A DNA stretch of 64,000 nt from Streptomyces sp. V4I2 (GCF_030817655.1 NZ_JAUSZM010000003.1:3658001-3722000); one strand, 5' to 3'. Shown: positions 34,680 to 45,459, counted from the first letter of the stretch. Notes: generated from the letters alone by a model not told the origin. Made by a program: numbers and translations.

Positions 34680-35253
34680 CATCGCCAACATTGGCACGGC
34701 CACCGCTCAGGGCAGTGGGGCGAGGTCTGGGCAGTTCCCCGTACGGGTCGTTCCGGCCCAGCACTCACGACAGCCGACCACCGCGTACCGACTCTCCGGC
34801 CAGCAGCACCTCGAACATGATCTCGACCGGTTAGGCAACGACAAGACCATGAACAGAACCTGCCGAAGCACCGCAGAACGCCCAGCAGCCCGTGCGCGCC
34901 GTCAAGGCCGGACACCGGACCAGTCACCCGGCCTCAGGCCGGCACACGACGGTGCCATGGCAGCAGCTGCGTTCTTGGAGAACGCGGCTGCCCCACCAAC
35001 CAGAGCGAGGCGCATCGGCCCCGATACAGAGCAAGCCCGGCACCGCCGCGACGGACGCGCGCGACACCCGGTGCAGTAGCAGCTACCGGACCACTCGACG
35101 ACCAACAGAGGACCACCACCGAAGCACTGCACGCGGATCACGCTGGGCAGACGGCAGAACTCGTGCCGCTGCCGCGAAGCTGATGCGCGGCGCACACGTG
35201 CCGTCCGGGATGAATGCGTCAATAGCATGACATGCCCGTTTTAGGGAATCCGT
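34680..35253. other. Gene-free stretch between vapBC and the third attachment-like module
   Basis: No coding sequence with convincing composition is seen on either strand. It contains a copy of the dispersed motif (ccgtacgggtcgttccgg at about 34738) and otherwise unique sequence. Confidence 0.4.
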
Positions 35254-35557
35254 CGGCCTCAATTTCGGCCTCAACGTCAAGAATCACGATCGGACAGAGG
35301 CGCCAGGCCCCCTCAACTCACCTGACCCGCCAGCGAAGTTGCTGGTCAGAACGATTCTTCGTCACCACTCAGTGGTGGGGCGGGTGGGACTCGAACCCAC
35401 GGCCGACGGATTATGAGTCCTTTGAGGATCTTGGCGGTCCTTGTCAATCTACGCCGACCCACGGCGTTTTTGCAGGTCAAATGGGGTGAGCCCTGTTAGT
35501 CTTTCTCGGCCCTTGTCGGTCTGTTCCTGTTCTTGTGGCCCCAACGCGGCCTCAATG
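35254..35557. other. Attachment-site-like module 3 (around tRNA fragment at 35374)
   Basis: Left pair cggcctcaatt / cggcctcaacg (35254 and 35266, 12-nt spacing), tRNA fragment (35374-35420), proximal motif gtttttgcaggtca (about 35466), right pair tggccccaacg / cggcctcaatg (35536-35557, starting 116 nt after the fragment). The left pair is closer to the core (120 nt) than at the other sites (about 220 nt), and the proximal left motif is absent, so the left arm differs. The left pair is the same type as the right pair of module 2. Confidence 0.7.
35374..35420 (-). repeat. 3' fragment of the CAT-anticodon tRNA gene (copy 3)
   Basis: Forty-seven bases identical to the 3' part of the tRNA gene at 48718-48791, stopping at the anticodon loop, same orientation. 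The following tttgaggatcttggcgg is shared with the other fragments. Confidence 0.92.
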
Positions 35558-35879
35558 AGGCCCTTCAGGGCGGACTGAAGGCCGGGGGGACGATCGCGCC
35601 AGCTCGCGAACGGGGCTCGAACCGCCTCGCAGCGGATTGCCCTTCCCGCGCGCAGAGGCTCCTTACCCGGTGACAGGCCGAACCTCCAGGCCGTTCCTCG
35701 GTCTTGCAGTGTGCAGCGTGAGTGATGTCCGCCACCACAAACCGCACTCGGCGCCGCAATTGCTGGTGGGCGGCGGGGCTCACCCACGGCGGGCCCATTT
35801 CCGGAAGGTGCCCGCCGTCAGACCGAGCGAGTATTCGGTCTGGCGGTGGTGACGCGGGGCGGCCGGTCTCGCTCCGTTC

Positions 35880-36018
35880 AAGCCTTCGAACGCGACACCG
35901 GGGCCTGGCTCGCCGACTGCAGCGACCACTCACGACCGTTCGTCTGGACGAAGACCCCCGAGGAGATCTTCGACAAGGTCGCCGCTTACTGCCAAGAATC
36001 TTCGGCTCAAGACACTAG
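35880..36018 (+). pseudogene. IS630-family transposase, C-terminal remnant
   Basis: Reads SVQAFERDTGAWLADCSDHS then RPFVWTKTPEEIFDKVAAYC, the typical end of IS630-type transposases, with a frameshift just before the natural stop (SRH, TAG). Only about 45 residues remain. The stretch 35558-35879 holds the conserved right flank of module 3 and no gene. Confidence 0.7.
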
Positions 36019-36159
36019 ACGGTCCCTTCGCCGGAGGCGGGAGCCGACAGGTCGGGGAACTCTAGGGCGACCTCAGGGCTTTCACCTCGCCTCCTCCTGT
36101 GCCGGCCAGTGCTGCGTCTGCGGCGCAGGTTCATCCGTCACGGACAAACTCATCCGCCG

Positions 36160-36370
36160 TGGTGGCGGCCGGGTTTCCCTGATCTCGTCCAGGCCGTCCG
36201 CCGGCACGGCGGACGGCCGGTTCGCCGAGGTACGCAGCGTCCGCACGTCGCCGTACACGCCCTCGATCCCGCCCCGCCAGTCGCTCAGCGGCGAACTTTC
36301 CACGCCACTTGCGCACCGTCTTCACGCCGGCGCCAACGCCTGTCCCGCACACTCCCTGCGGGCCGTCCGA
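36160..36370 (-). pseudogene. IS630-family transposase, N-terminal remnant
   Basis: Minus-strand frame with VKTVRKWRGKFAAERLAG, the helix-turn-helix end of an IS630-type transposase, decaying into shifted frames after about 30 residues. Opposite orientation to the C-terminal remnant at 35880, so the two come from different copies or a rearranged one. Confidence 0.55.
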
Positions 36371-36430
36371 CATCTCAGATGGCCGCGTTGGTCGGGCTGT
36401 GGGGAGCGGCCGGGCCCACCTGACGGCCGG

Positions 36431-37141
36431 TCAGCGGTGCTGGCGGCGCTGGACGCGGAGGGCGGCATCGCGGCGATGCGGGGCCAGCGGGTTCTGAATG
36501 ACGCCGGCACCGAGGCCGGGCGTCGCCGTCCACTCCCGCAGCTTGACCGCGAGCGCGGCCACCCGCGCATCGCTCGGGGGGACGGCAAGCTGAAAATGCG
36601 CCTCGTCCGGAGTGGTGAAGTCGCCACCCCAGGACACCAGCCCCTCGCAGTCGGCCAGGATGTCCCGAATCACCTCCAGCTGAGCCGGGAAGAAACCGCC
36701 GCCAACCCCCACCGGGTAAGACCCGGGACGGATGTCGACTGCGGTCCCGGAGGCGTGGTTCAGCTGATATCCCTTTACCCCAGCCGCTTTCCGGAAGCCG
36801 ATCACTTCGCCCGGGCGGAGGGTGTCGATCTCGTAGTGGAACCGCCGGACGACGTGGACCAGGATCACCTCCACGTCCCCGATCGACACCTCCACGGTGG
36901 TGCCCGCACCGGCGACCGGTCGTGCCCACACGCTGCCGCCCGCGTCGGCCTTGGTATTGATCGGCCAACCGTTCGGTGAATTCCTCCCGGAAAAGATCCG
37001 ATTCGTGACCGGCTTCGCCCGCCGGGGTATCGGCTTCGCCCTCACGGCGGACCAGGCGGGCAGCGCCAGTCCGGTCTGGATGGCGATGACGGCGGTGGTG
37101 CCCGTTACCGCCCGCAGTAGGGTACGTCGCGATGTGACCAT
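36431..37141 (-). CDS. Secreted M15-type peptidase (D-Ala-D-Ala carboxypeptidase-like)
   Basis: A 236-residue exported protein. The N-terminus SRRTLLRAVTG with a hydrophobic stretch and AWSA looks like a twin-arginine signal. The catalytic zinc motifs of the M15 group are visible as LNHASGTAVDI (His and Asp) and DEAHFQLA (final His). Such enzymes trim peptidoglycan stem peptides. It lies 73 nt downstream of the DUF1906 gene on the same strand, so both products probably work on the cell wall. Confidence 0.82.
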   Translation of the reverse strand: MVTSRRTLLRAVTGTTAVIAIQTGLALPAWSAVRAKPIPRRAKPVTNRIFSGRNSPNGWPINTKADAGGSVWARPVAGAGTTVEVSIGDVEVILVHVVRRFHYEIDTLRPGEVIGFRKAAGVKGYQLNHASGTAVDIRPGSYPVGVGGGFFPAQLEVIRDILADCEGLVSWGGDFTTPDEAHFQLAVPPSDARVAALAVKLREWTATPGLGAGVIQNPLAPHRRDAALRVQRRQHR

Positions 37142-37214
37142 GCTCAGTGCCTCTTCCTCTCCGGATCAGCCCGGATGTCATCGAATGATGGACGCGAAAA
37201 AGCTGGCCGGAAGG

Positions 37215-39488
37215 TCAGTTGCGCAACGGACCGAAGTACTTCTCCAGCACCCGGTAGACGCCGAGCTTGATATAACTGTCGGATTCCGGACCGTCACCCC
37301 AACCCTGATACCGCCGCAGGACCAGCCGGGTGTACTCGTCGCTGTAATCCAGCGAGGGCTGCGGAATGGTGATCGGGGCATCAGCTTCGTTGCGCCGGAT
37401 GTCGGTCGCGCAGTGAATCAACACGTACGCGGCCGAGCTGATGTTGTAGGCATTGTCGTAGTGCAGCTTTTGCCAGATCCCCCACACGTCGTTGTCCACG
37501 TCCGGGTCCTTGATCGCGCCGGAGATGATTCCCTGGCCGATCGCGTAGTTGCGCGCCTTGATCGCGGTCACGCTGAAGATCTGCCCCAGGCCGGTGCTGG
37601 AGTCCCGCTTGATCCACTTGTCAAGCGGGTCTCGGTGCCCGGCGTAGTACAGCATGACCCCTTCATCGGCGGAGGGGTCGTCCACCGCGTATTTTCGAAC
37701 CTCCCAGAAAATCGGCACCGCGATCAGCGCCTTGCGCATCTTGAGCGCTCGGGCCAGCCCGGTTATCAGCGGGTCGTACGACATCATGGCGTTGAAGGCC
37801 TCGGTCGTGGAGTGGATCTGGGCGGCATCCTCGATAGGGTTTCCGCCACGCTCGGGAATTCCTTGCGATTGCAGGTACTGCTGTAGGTCCGCCAGCAGGG
37901 CGGGCTTGAGGGACGAGTCGAAGTCGACGTCCAGATTTTCGGTGTACTCCCCCGGATCAAAGGTGTTCTGGCCGTTGTCGCGCCCGGACAAGATGTTGTT
38001 GTCGATCTCGATCTTGCCATCACCGGAACCGAGGGTGATGGTGGCGATCTGGTCGAACGCCCAGTCCGGAGGCAACGGAAACCCGAGGTTTCCGGAGTAG
38101 CCGGTGGACATGTCCGAGACGAAGCTGGCGGTTGTCACTCCGCCGTAACCCACTCGCGAGCAAATGTTGCGTGGACCATAAATTCCGATCCGATAAGGAT
38201 TGCCGCGCTCGTCCATCGCCTCTTTGATCCCTCGGAAATGAGGGATGATGCGGTTCGTCACCTCCTCGTCGAGGGCATCGAAGTCGACGGCGAAGTAGAT
38301 TCGGGTACCTGTCTTGAAGCCGTGGAACCGGGCATGGTCGATCGCACTCAGAGCGTCGCTGTAACCTTGGTCAGAGCGGAAGTAGTCGGCGTCCTCACCG
38401 TAGGTCTGATAGATCGGAAAACACCGCAGGCCGTTCTCGGCGATCGTGGCCAGTTCGCCGAACTGGATCTTCTTGTTCAGCGACGTGTTCGCGACGTTGG
38501 ACAGATAGCGGCCAACCACCTGGTAACCGGCCGCGGTCAGCGTCTTGGCCCGGGCGGCGGTGATCTCGGTAACGCAGTCCAGCGCCTGCCCGCGCCGGGT
38601 CGGATCACCGGTGGAGACCAGCAGCGAGGCCCAGGTCTGAAAGTCCCCCTTGCCATTGACCGGGAGTTTGACGAACGACTGGAAGGTACTGACCAGATCG
38701 GACAAGGCGGAGGTGAAGGTGTCGGTGAAGGTGGCCCCACTTCGCTGGTTGAAAACCATCGCTGCGGAGAACAACTGAACCCAACGGCCGGAGGAGCCGA
38801 CGGAGAGCTCATTTGCCTTCAGACCGGCCTGGGTGGCCGGCCCGAAGACCCCGTTCGCCGAAGTGTCACTCATGCCGATCTGGAACTGGATCGCCAGCAT
38901 GAGCGCCTTCTGGACGTCCCGCGAGAAGACGCCGTCGCACGGGATGACGAAGAAGTTCGTGCGCTGAATGTAACTCGCGTTCATCCATTGCTGGATGGAT
39001 CGCACGGTTGAGTTGCCGCCGCTGACAACCACGTAGGCGTCCATCGTCAGCAGCGCCTTGAACAATTTCGGGACCATGGCCGCGCCCGGATAGACGCCGC
39101 TCAAGCCGGCGTCCGATTTCAGTTTCTGCACGCCCGCGATGACTCGATCGCTGAACGCCCCCGACGGCAGGGCGTTGCTCTGCCACTCACCGCCGTCGTA
39201 ACCCTTGCAGTACATGGCTGCCTGCATGATCCTGATCACCATCAGTGGGCCATTGGGTGACGTCGACTGGTCGATCGACGGGTACTGCGCGGTGAGCAGC
39301 GACAGCGTCGTCGGCCCGAAGTTGTCCGACAGCGACGTGATGCCCAGCTCGTGCTGCAGGCACCGGATCAGGGCGTACATCGTTGCCCAGCCGGTGTTTC
39401 CGTCCTCGGCGACCACGGGAATCCCGGTGATGCCGCCGTAATACGTGTTGATGAATTGCTGGGACTTCAGAACCATGTCGTCAGCCAT
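37215..39488 (-). CDS. DUF1906 (Rv2525c-like glycoside hydrolase fold) multidomain protein
   Basis: A 757-residue protein. The central part (residues about 300-500) is a DUF1906 domain: CVTEITAARAKTLTAAGYQV, VGRYLSNVANTSLNKKIQ, GTRIYFAVDFDALDEEVTN, RIGIYGPRNICSRVGYGG. The first 300 residues look like two peptidoglycan-binding-type repeats (DNFGPTTLSLLTAQYP; NGVFGPATQAGLKANEL). The last 220 residues are helical and not recognised. The fold resembles lysozyme-type hydrolases. No signal peptide is visible at either possible start (ATG 39488, GTG 39497), which is odd for a wall-active enzyme and suggests another export route or an intracellular role. Followed by the M15-type peptidase gene. Confidence 0.82.
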   Translation of the reverse strand: MADDMVLKSQQFINTYYGGITGIPVVAEDGNTGWATMYALIRCLQHELGITSLSDNFGPTTLSLLTAQYPSIDQSTSPNGPLMVIRIMQAAMYCKGYDGGEWQSNALPSGAFSDRVIAGVQKLKSDAGLSGVYPGAAMVPKLFKALLTMDAYVVVSGGNSTVRSIQQWMNASYIQRTNFFVIPCDGVFSRDVQKALMLAIQFQIGMSDTSANGVFGPATQAGLKANELSVGSSGRWVQLFSAAMVFNQRSGATFTDTFTSALSDLVSTFQSFVKLPVNGKGDFQTWASLLVSTGDPTRRGQALDCVTEITAARAKTLTAAGYQVVGRYLSNVANTSLNKKIQFGELATIAENGLRCFPIYQTYGEDADYFRSDQGYSDALSAIDHARFHGFKTGTRIYFAVDFDALDEEVTNRIIPHFRGIKEAMDERGNPYRIGIYGPRNICSRVGYGGVTTASFVSDMSTGYSGNLGFPLPPDWAFDQIATITLGSGDGKIEIDNNILSGRDNGQNTFDPGEYTENLDVDFDSSLKPALLADLQQYLQSQGIPERGGNPIEDAAQIHSTTEAFNAMMSYDPLITGLARALKMRKALIAVPIFWEVRKYAVDDPSADEGVMLYYAGHRDPLDKWIKRDSSTGLGQIFSVTAIKARNYAIGQGIISGAIKDPDVDNDVWGIWQKLHYDNAYNISSAAYVLIHCATDIRRNEADAPITIPQPSLDYSDEYTRLVLRRYQGWGDGPESDSYIKLGVYRVLEKYFGPLRN

Positions 39489-39853
39489 CTGACCCACTTC
39501 TCTTCAGGCACCAATTAGGCCGGGGCGACCGAAGTCAATACTTTGAGGTGCAGGCCCACACTCGGGGGACCGGTCACCACCCGGTCGGACCACGCCTTGT
39601 ACATCAAGGCCCCTGTAGTCGTGAAGCATCGCGATCCAGACCGGGGTGGCGGTGACCACGCCGCCGTGGTTGAAACACCGAACTGCGCCGGCGGGTTCCG
39701 CTGCCGTTGTAACCAAATCCGCCGGAACGGCGTAGCAGCAGCTTCGAGTCCTTGGCGGTGCCGCGGCGACTGCTGTGGCAGTTCGGCGACCGACCTTAAG
39801 TCGGCCGCCACGTCACATCACGACAGGGCAAACGCCGCCTGATACGGAACTGG
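39489..39853 (-). other. Gap with possible frameshifted coding remnant
   Basis: No intact gene. Two overlapping minus-strand frames read VVTATPVWIAMLHDYRG and then ALMYKAWSDRVVTGPPSVGL before a stop at about 39515, which together look like one short protein broken by a frameshift near 39600. Family not recognised; low certainty. Confidence 0.25.
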
Positions 39854-40396
39854 CTAGTACCAGCCCGTGCACCTCCAAGAACCCGTCCAGGAGCCGTCCA
39901 TTGCCTCCAAGCGGTAACACGAGCGATGTCTGTCGTCCGAGCTGTTCTGCACCATCGGCGTCCAGAAAGCTCCCTCCAGACCTGACGCGACCTTCTTCTG
40001 ATACGTGGCGAATCTGTACCATCCGTAAGTAGTTCGAAGGTCCCGGTCTATGCTGATCCGAATCGCGTAACAGCAGGTGGGCAAATAGTCATCGACCGTC
40101 AGTCTTGTCCAGCGCGCGCTGCAGGTCGGCGAGTGACGCAGTTCGACACTGAAACTGGCTTCCCAGAAAGCCGCTCCCTGCACGCTGGATGCACCGCTGG
40201 AACATCCCTTCGCCTGCGGGTCCTGGCCGTTGCAACTCGATCCCGAGCACTCCGCCGCGGCCGCAGGTGTGGCTTGGACCGTCGTGATCACTCCGGCACT
40301 CGCGCACATCAGGACCACGAGAACCAGACGCATCACAAATCCAGCCAGGAAGCCCCCTCCTGCCCTCTGGTCACCTGACAGTGAATTCCGTCTCAT
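39854..40396 (-). CDS. Secreted DUF2690-like protein
   Basis: A 180-residue exported protein. A long signal sequence (MRRNSLSGDQ, hydrophobic FVMRLVLVVLMCASAGVITT, then ATPAAAA) precedes the mature start AECSGSSCNGQDPQAKGCSS, which I recognise as the hallmark of DUF2690 proteins of Streptomyces. Four or more cysteines suggest disulfides. Function unknown. AGGAG lies 8 nt before the ATG at 40396. It is divergent from the SARP-type regulator. Confidence 0.82.
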   Translation of the reverse strand: MRRNSLSGDQRAGGGFLAGFVMRLVLVVLMCASAGVITTVQATPAAAAECSGSSCNGQDPQAKGCSSGASSVQGAAFWEASFSVELRHSPTCSARWTRLTVDDYLPTCCYAIRISIDRDLRTTYGWYRFATYQKKVASGLEGAFWTPMVQNSSDDRHRSCYRLEAMDGSWTGSWRCTGWY

Positions 40397-40742
40397 GCGT
40401 ATTCTCCTTCGGTCTGACTGTCGATGTAGGGGTCGACTCCTGCCGGCACATCGGTCGCCCTGCGGCTCACGGTGCTTGTCTGCCTCGGTCGCACCGCCGC
40501 GCGAGTGTCCGATCGCCGACGGTCTTCCACCGCCGAACGACCTCGCCCCCTTCGTCGACACCCTTGACTCGTTCTGGACTGTGCCCGTGGGTGCCGGCCT
40601 GCTCGGCCGCTCGGCGGTGTATGCGTCGATGGTGGCGTCCCGACCTGGTGACGACCTTGTCGAAACCTTGTCCACCCCGCATGCGCCTGCTGTTATGGAC
40701 CCGCACCCAAGGTGGTGGAGTGGACGGATCAGACGGGTTGGC
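40397..40742. other. Divergent promoter region, no gene
   Basis: Lies between the DUF2690 gene (minus) and the SARP-type regulator (plus). I see no coding sequence and no clear -10/-35 pair or SARP-type heptamer repeat. Confidence 0.4.
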
Positions 40743-43700
40743 ATGACGGATTTTCGACTGCTGGGCCCGTTGGAGCTGCGGGTGGCCGGCCGAGCCGTGG
40801 AGCCCGGCCCGCCGCAGCGACGGGCCGTGCTTGCCTTCCTGCTGGCAGAGGCCGGCCGGCCGGTCCCCGTCGATACGCTGATCGACCGGCTGTGGGGCGA
40901 GCGCCCGCCCGCCGAGGCCCGCGCCTCGCTCTATTCGCACATCGCCCGGATCCGTAGGCTCCTGGAGGCGAAGCCGGGCACCCCGGTTCCCGAGTACAGC
41001 GACCTCACCACGCCACCGCGTGTCCTGCGCCGCGCTGACGGATACCTGCTCGACGTGGCCCCGGACCAAGTGGACTTGCACCGGTTCCGGCGTCTGGTCG
41101 AGCGGGCCCGCGGATCTGCCCGCACGCAGGGGGAACGCGCGCTTGTGCTGCGTCAGGCGTGTGCGTTGTGGCGGGGAGAACCCTTGGGCGGGCTGCCTGG
41201 GCCCTGGGTGGCCCGGGCCAGGGAAAGCTGAAAGCAGGAGTACATCGCCGCGCTGGTCGCCTGGGCCGACTGCGAGCTGGAAGTGGGCAACCATGCGGCG
41301 GTGGTCGGTCGGCTGCCCGATCTGGTCGCGGAGCACCCGCTGGTCGAGCCGCTCGCCGCAGCGTTGATGAGGGCGCTGCACATCGGCGGACGCGGTCCGG
41401 AAGCCCTTGCCTGTTTCGCTGCCTTACGGGAGCGGCTGGCCGAGGAACTCGGTACCGACCCGGGACCCGAGGTGCGGCGGCTGCATCAGGCGATCCTCCG
41501 CGGCGAGGACACCGCTCCCGGCCGGGCCGACCGCGGCGAGGGCTCGGGCGGCACCCGCCGCCCAGCGGTGCCCGCCACCGTTGGGACGCTTCCCGAGATG
41601 CGTAGCCGTCTGAGCGGCCTGCTGGTGGGACGTGCCGAAGAGGTGGCGATGTTCGACCGCGCCCTCAAGGATGTGGCCACCAGTGAGCCCGGCACCCGGG
41701 CGCACGTGGTGGAACTCGCCGGTGAACCGGGTATCGGCAAGACGCGCCTGCTCGCCGAGCTGGGCGAGCGGGCGCGGCAGCGTGGGCTGCTCGTGTTGGC
41801 CGGGCGCAGCGTGCAGTTCGACCAGGCTCCGTACGGTGCCTTCGTGGACGCGCTGGACGACCACCTCGCTTCCGCGATGGTCCCGGGCGGCAACCCTGTG
41901 GACGCATTGCCGAAGGCGGCCCTGCGCCAACTCGGTGCCGTTTTCCCCGCGCTGTGGGATGACCGCCTGGCGGCGGGGCCTGTGCGGGCTGAGCGGTACT
42001 GGCTCCACCGGGCGGTGCGGTCGTTACTGGAAGTCATGGGCGGTGGGGGCCAGGGGCTCGTACTCAGCCTGGACGATCTGCACTGGGCGGACGACGCGAC
42101 CGCCGAGTTGATCGACCACCTGATACGGCATCCGCCGAAGGCACCGGTGCTGCTCGCGCTTGCCCACCGTCCTCGGCAGATTCCGCCTCGTCTGTCGGCA
42201 GCCTTGGCCCGGGCCAGGGCGGACAGCCGGATGTCCCAGGTGGGGCTGGGTCCCCTGTCGTCCACGGACGCAGCACGACTGTTCGCAGGCGACATGGGCC
42301 CAGGGCGCTGGCGGCAGCTGTACGAGGTCAGCGGCGGCAATCCGTTCTACCTGGAGGCGCTGACCCGGATGCCCTCCGAGCAGCTCGCGGCGGCCATTCC
42401 ATTGGATCCGTCAGCCTCCGTGAGAGACGTGCCCCGACCTGTGCGGGACTCGCTCCTGGCGGAGCTACAGACTCTGTCGGATCCGGCGCGGCTCTCCGCT
42501 CGTGTGGCTGCGGTGCTCGGCGACTCCTTCGCGGCCACGATGGTCGCGGCCGTCGCGGGGTCCGATCAAGCGCGCACTCTGGCAGCCCTCGACGAACTCA
42601 CCGCACATGACGTGGTACGGCCCGTGGGAGCCCCGGGCCAGTTCAGGTTCCGCCATCCGCTCGTACGTGCCGCCGTGTACGAAGGAGCGGGCGCCGGCTG
42701 GCTGATCAGCGCGCACGGCCGCGCCGCGGAATGCCTGGCGGCGCGCGGGGCCTCGTCGGCCGCCCGGGCCTCGCACGTACAGCGATCGGCGCATCCGGGC
42801 GACGAGAAGGCCGCGGATCTGCTGGCGCGGGCCGGCCGCGACGTACTGACCATCGCTCCGGCCACTGCCGCGCATTGGACAGGGGAAGCCCTCCGGCTGC
42901 TGGGTGACGACGGCCGCCTGAGGCCGGAACTGTGGTTCCAGAGGGCAAGCGCGCTCGGCGCGGCCGGACGGCTGCGAGAAAGTCGTGACCTGCTGCGTGC
43001 CACGGCCTCGCTGCTGCCTGCTCAGGCGGGGGACATGCGGGTCCGAGTCGCTGTCGCCCAGGCCACGATGGAGTGGATGCTCGGCGGGTACCAACAGGCA
43101 ATGCGCTTGCTGCTCCGGGAGTTGGAGGATCGGGACGGCCGGTCGGAGCACAACATCGCGGAGCTGGAGATGGCGCTCGCCGCCATCTCACAGCGCACGG
43201 ATGAGTTCTCCACAGCGGTCCGCTGGAGCGAACAGGCACTTGTTTCGGCAGAGAGAGCGGGCGACCCGACACGGCTCGCCCTGGCCCGAGGGCTGCTGGC
43301 GCTTGCGTACGCTTCGGTCGGCGAACACGCCCGCTCCCGCTCCCACCTCAGCCAATTGCTCGAGACGCTCGGCGCAGCGCAGAGTGAGCAGCCGGAGTAC
43401 ATCGACGCCCTTTCTGTGATCGGCTGGACGGAACTGCTGCAGGGCCGCTACGACTCGGCCTTGCAACACCTCGACCAGGGACTCGAGTTGTCCCGCCGTA
43501 CTGGCAACAGCCTGTTGCTCAGTGACCTGTTCGCCGCCTCCGCGCACGCCCACCTGCTCCTCGGACGCCTAGACGACGCGAGCAGATGCGCGGAGGAGGC
43601 GCTGGAAGCCGCATCGTTCGTCGGCAGCGAAGAGGCATCCTTGTTCGCCTCCGCCGTGCTCGCCGCGACTCGCCTGTGGCAAGGGGATTACGCCACGGCC

Positions 43701-44309
43701 AATTCCATCTTCGAGAAGCTGGTGGCCTCCCTGCACACGGCCGATGATTCCGGGCCCCTACAGGTCAGGTCGGTCGCGCTCGGGATTCTCGGTCAGTCCA
43801 TGCTCTTCAACGGTGACCCGGACGGCTGCGTCCGCATGGTCACCCGCGCAGGCGGCGGCCCCGACCTGCTCAGGTTCGAAGCTTCAACGCGCACTCTGTG
43901 GTTCGGACTGCTGACCAGCGCGGAGCTGGCCAGGGGTGACCTCGTCGCCGCCGGCTCGTGGGCAGACCGGGCGGCGGCCTCGGTCAGTCCTGACGGACCA
44001 CACCACCAGCGGGCCTTCATCGCGCTCTCCCGCGCCGAGCTTCACCTCGCCCGGCAGGACACCGCGGTTGTCGCGGCGCGGTTCGCACAGGAGGCCGCTG
44101 AGGTTTTCAGCGCCTGCCGTATGCCGCTCTACGAAGCAATCGCGCGCATCAAGGCTGGCGTCGCGCTGGCCGCGTCGCCTGAGCGCAGGACCGATGCCCT
44201 GGCCCAGCTCGAACAGTCGCAAGCCCTGTCCGGGACGCGCGGTGCTCACGGACTGTCGGCGTTGGCCGAAGCGGAGTACCGCCGCATCGCCGACTCGCCC
44301 GTACCCTAG
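40743..44309 (+). pseudogene. SARP-type regulator with AAA ATPase and TPR region, interrupted by an in-frame TGA
   Basis: An AfsR-like regulator of 1188 codons. Residues 1-95 are the OmpR-type winged helix (FRLLGPLELRVAGRAVEPGP, QRRAVLAFLLAEAGRPV), followed by the BTAD domain. A P-loop ATPase follows (Walker A AGEPGIGKTRLLAELG; Walker B LVLSLDDLHWADD), then a long TPR-like half. Codon 163 (41229-41231) is TGA where the family has Trp (RES-W-KQEY); the same frame continues without a break to 44309. This is either a TGG-to-TGA nonsense mutation, a read-through codon or an error. Without read-through the winged helix alone would be made. Such proteins activate secondary-metabolite genes. Confidence 0.85.
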
Positions 44310-45053
44310 TCGAGCCGGGTCACCTGCATGGATGACGGCTTCGCCGCCGAAGACGACATCCTAGACGACCGCGGCGGCCGCCTCGGCGATGTCGGGAGTG
44401 CCGTCGCCGTTCCGCGGGAGACCACTCTTGCGGGCCTGCAATCCTTCGAGGCCGCAGGACCGATTTGACTGGGACAAAGACGAAGTCGCTGGTGCGCCTG
44501 CCCTCGCCGCCGGAGGACGCCGCCCAGCGAGACACGACCCCTACAACGGCCGCCATGCCGTGGTTCTCTCTACACGCCAGCGGAGGTGGGTCGCAGCCGG
44601 ACTTCATTCCCAGGGCATCCTCTGGCTCTCTCCGAGCCAGCGGAGGTAGATCTGACCTGGGTGACCCCGTAGCCCGTCTCGCTGCGCGCTCGCTGAAACA
44701 GTGCGCCCGTCTCGGGCGGGCCCACCGACCGTGATGACGTCGGGGTCAATGGTCGGATGGATCATCAGGTCGCGCGAACGGCGATGGGGTCGCAGCCAGC
44801 CCACGATACGGGACCTCCAGCGACCGCCCCGACCGCCTGAGCAACGAGCAGGGCCCTTCACGAGAGGTCCGAGTCCCCCTCAGGACCGTCTTCACTACGA
44901 GCGGTTTCCATGGCGCCTACCGGCCATCGCCAGGACGCACTCTCAGCGGTCACCTACAGCCACAATTCCAGACGATCGCGACGTCGAACTCCTCAACCCA
45001 CATGCAGACGGCAGGCCGGAGCCAGCCCCCTCGCGGACATCTTCCGGGACCGA
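44310..45053. other. Gene-free stretch left of attachment-like module 4
   Basis: No supported gene. Direct copies of gccagcggaggt (44577 and 44636 region) and gtcgcagcc (44590 and 44790 region) occur. The dispersed motif is present at about 44882 (accgtcttcactacgagcgg). Confidence 0.4.
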
Positions 45054-45459
45054 TGGCCTCACGTTGGCCTCAACGGACGGCTCTGTCGCCGCGCGGTCGC
45101 TCGGCGCAGCTTTCGCGAGCCGATATGTCTGGCGCATCCGCGCAGGTCAGGTACACATCAGCCGATGCAGACCGCACTGCGCCAAACTCGCGAGCAGCGG
45201 ATTTCGATCCGCCAAACCGAAGTTGACGCTCCAACACCTCAAGAGCAACGTTTCCGCAGGTCAGGACACGTTTCAAGTGGGGCGGGTGGGACTCGAACCC
45301 ACGGCCGACGGATTATGAGTCCATTGGGGATCTTGGCGGTCCTTGCCGATCAATGCCGATTCACACCGTTCTTGCAGGTCAGACGTGCTGATCCGTGTCA
45401 GCCCTTTGCAGTGCTTGTCGGTCTGTTCCTGTCCTTGTGGCCCCTCAACGGCCCCTGGA
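45054..45459. other. Attachment-site-like module 4 (around tRNA fragment at 45277)
   Basis: Left distal pair tggcctcacgt / tggcctcaacg (45054-45075, starting 223 nt before the fragment), proximal gtttccgcaggtca (45250-45263), tRNA fragment (45277-45322), proximal motif ttcttgcaggtcag (about 45368), right distal pair tggcccctcaa / cggcccctgga (45438-45459, starting 116 nt after the fragment). The left pair matches the type at the right of module 3, and the right pair matches the type left of the intact tRNA. A stem-loop (agaggc 45558, gcctct 45587) follows, and no gene is seen up to 45723. Confidence 0.75.
45277..45322 (-). repeat. 3' fragment of the CAT-anticodon tRNA gene (copy 4)
   Basis: Forty-six bases identical to the 3' part of the tRNA gene at 48718-48791, stopping at the anticodon loop, same orientation; the shared downstream sequence has drifted slightly (attggggatcttggcgg). 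Confidence 0.92.

Noticed and set aside
34902..35228. A possible 108-residue minus-strand gene
   Set aside because: Cysteine/arginine/serine-rich composition typical of chance frames; no motif, no ribosome site.
44604..44861. A possible 85-residue minus-strand gene
   Set aside because: No ribosome site, no family resemblance, and it lies in a repeat-containing non-coding stretch.
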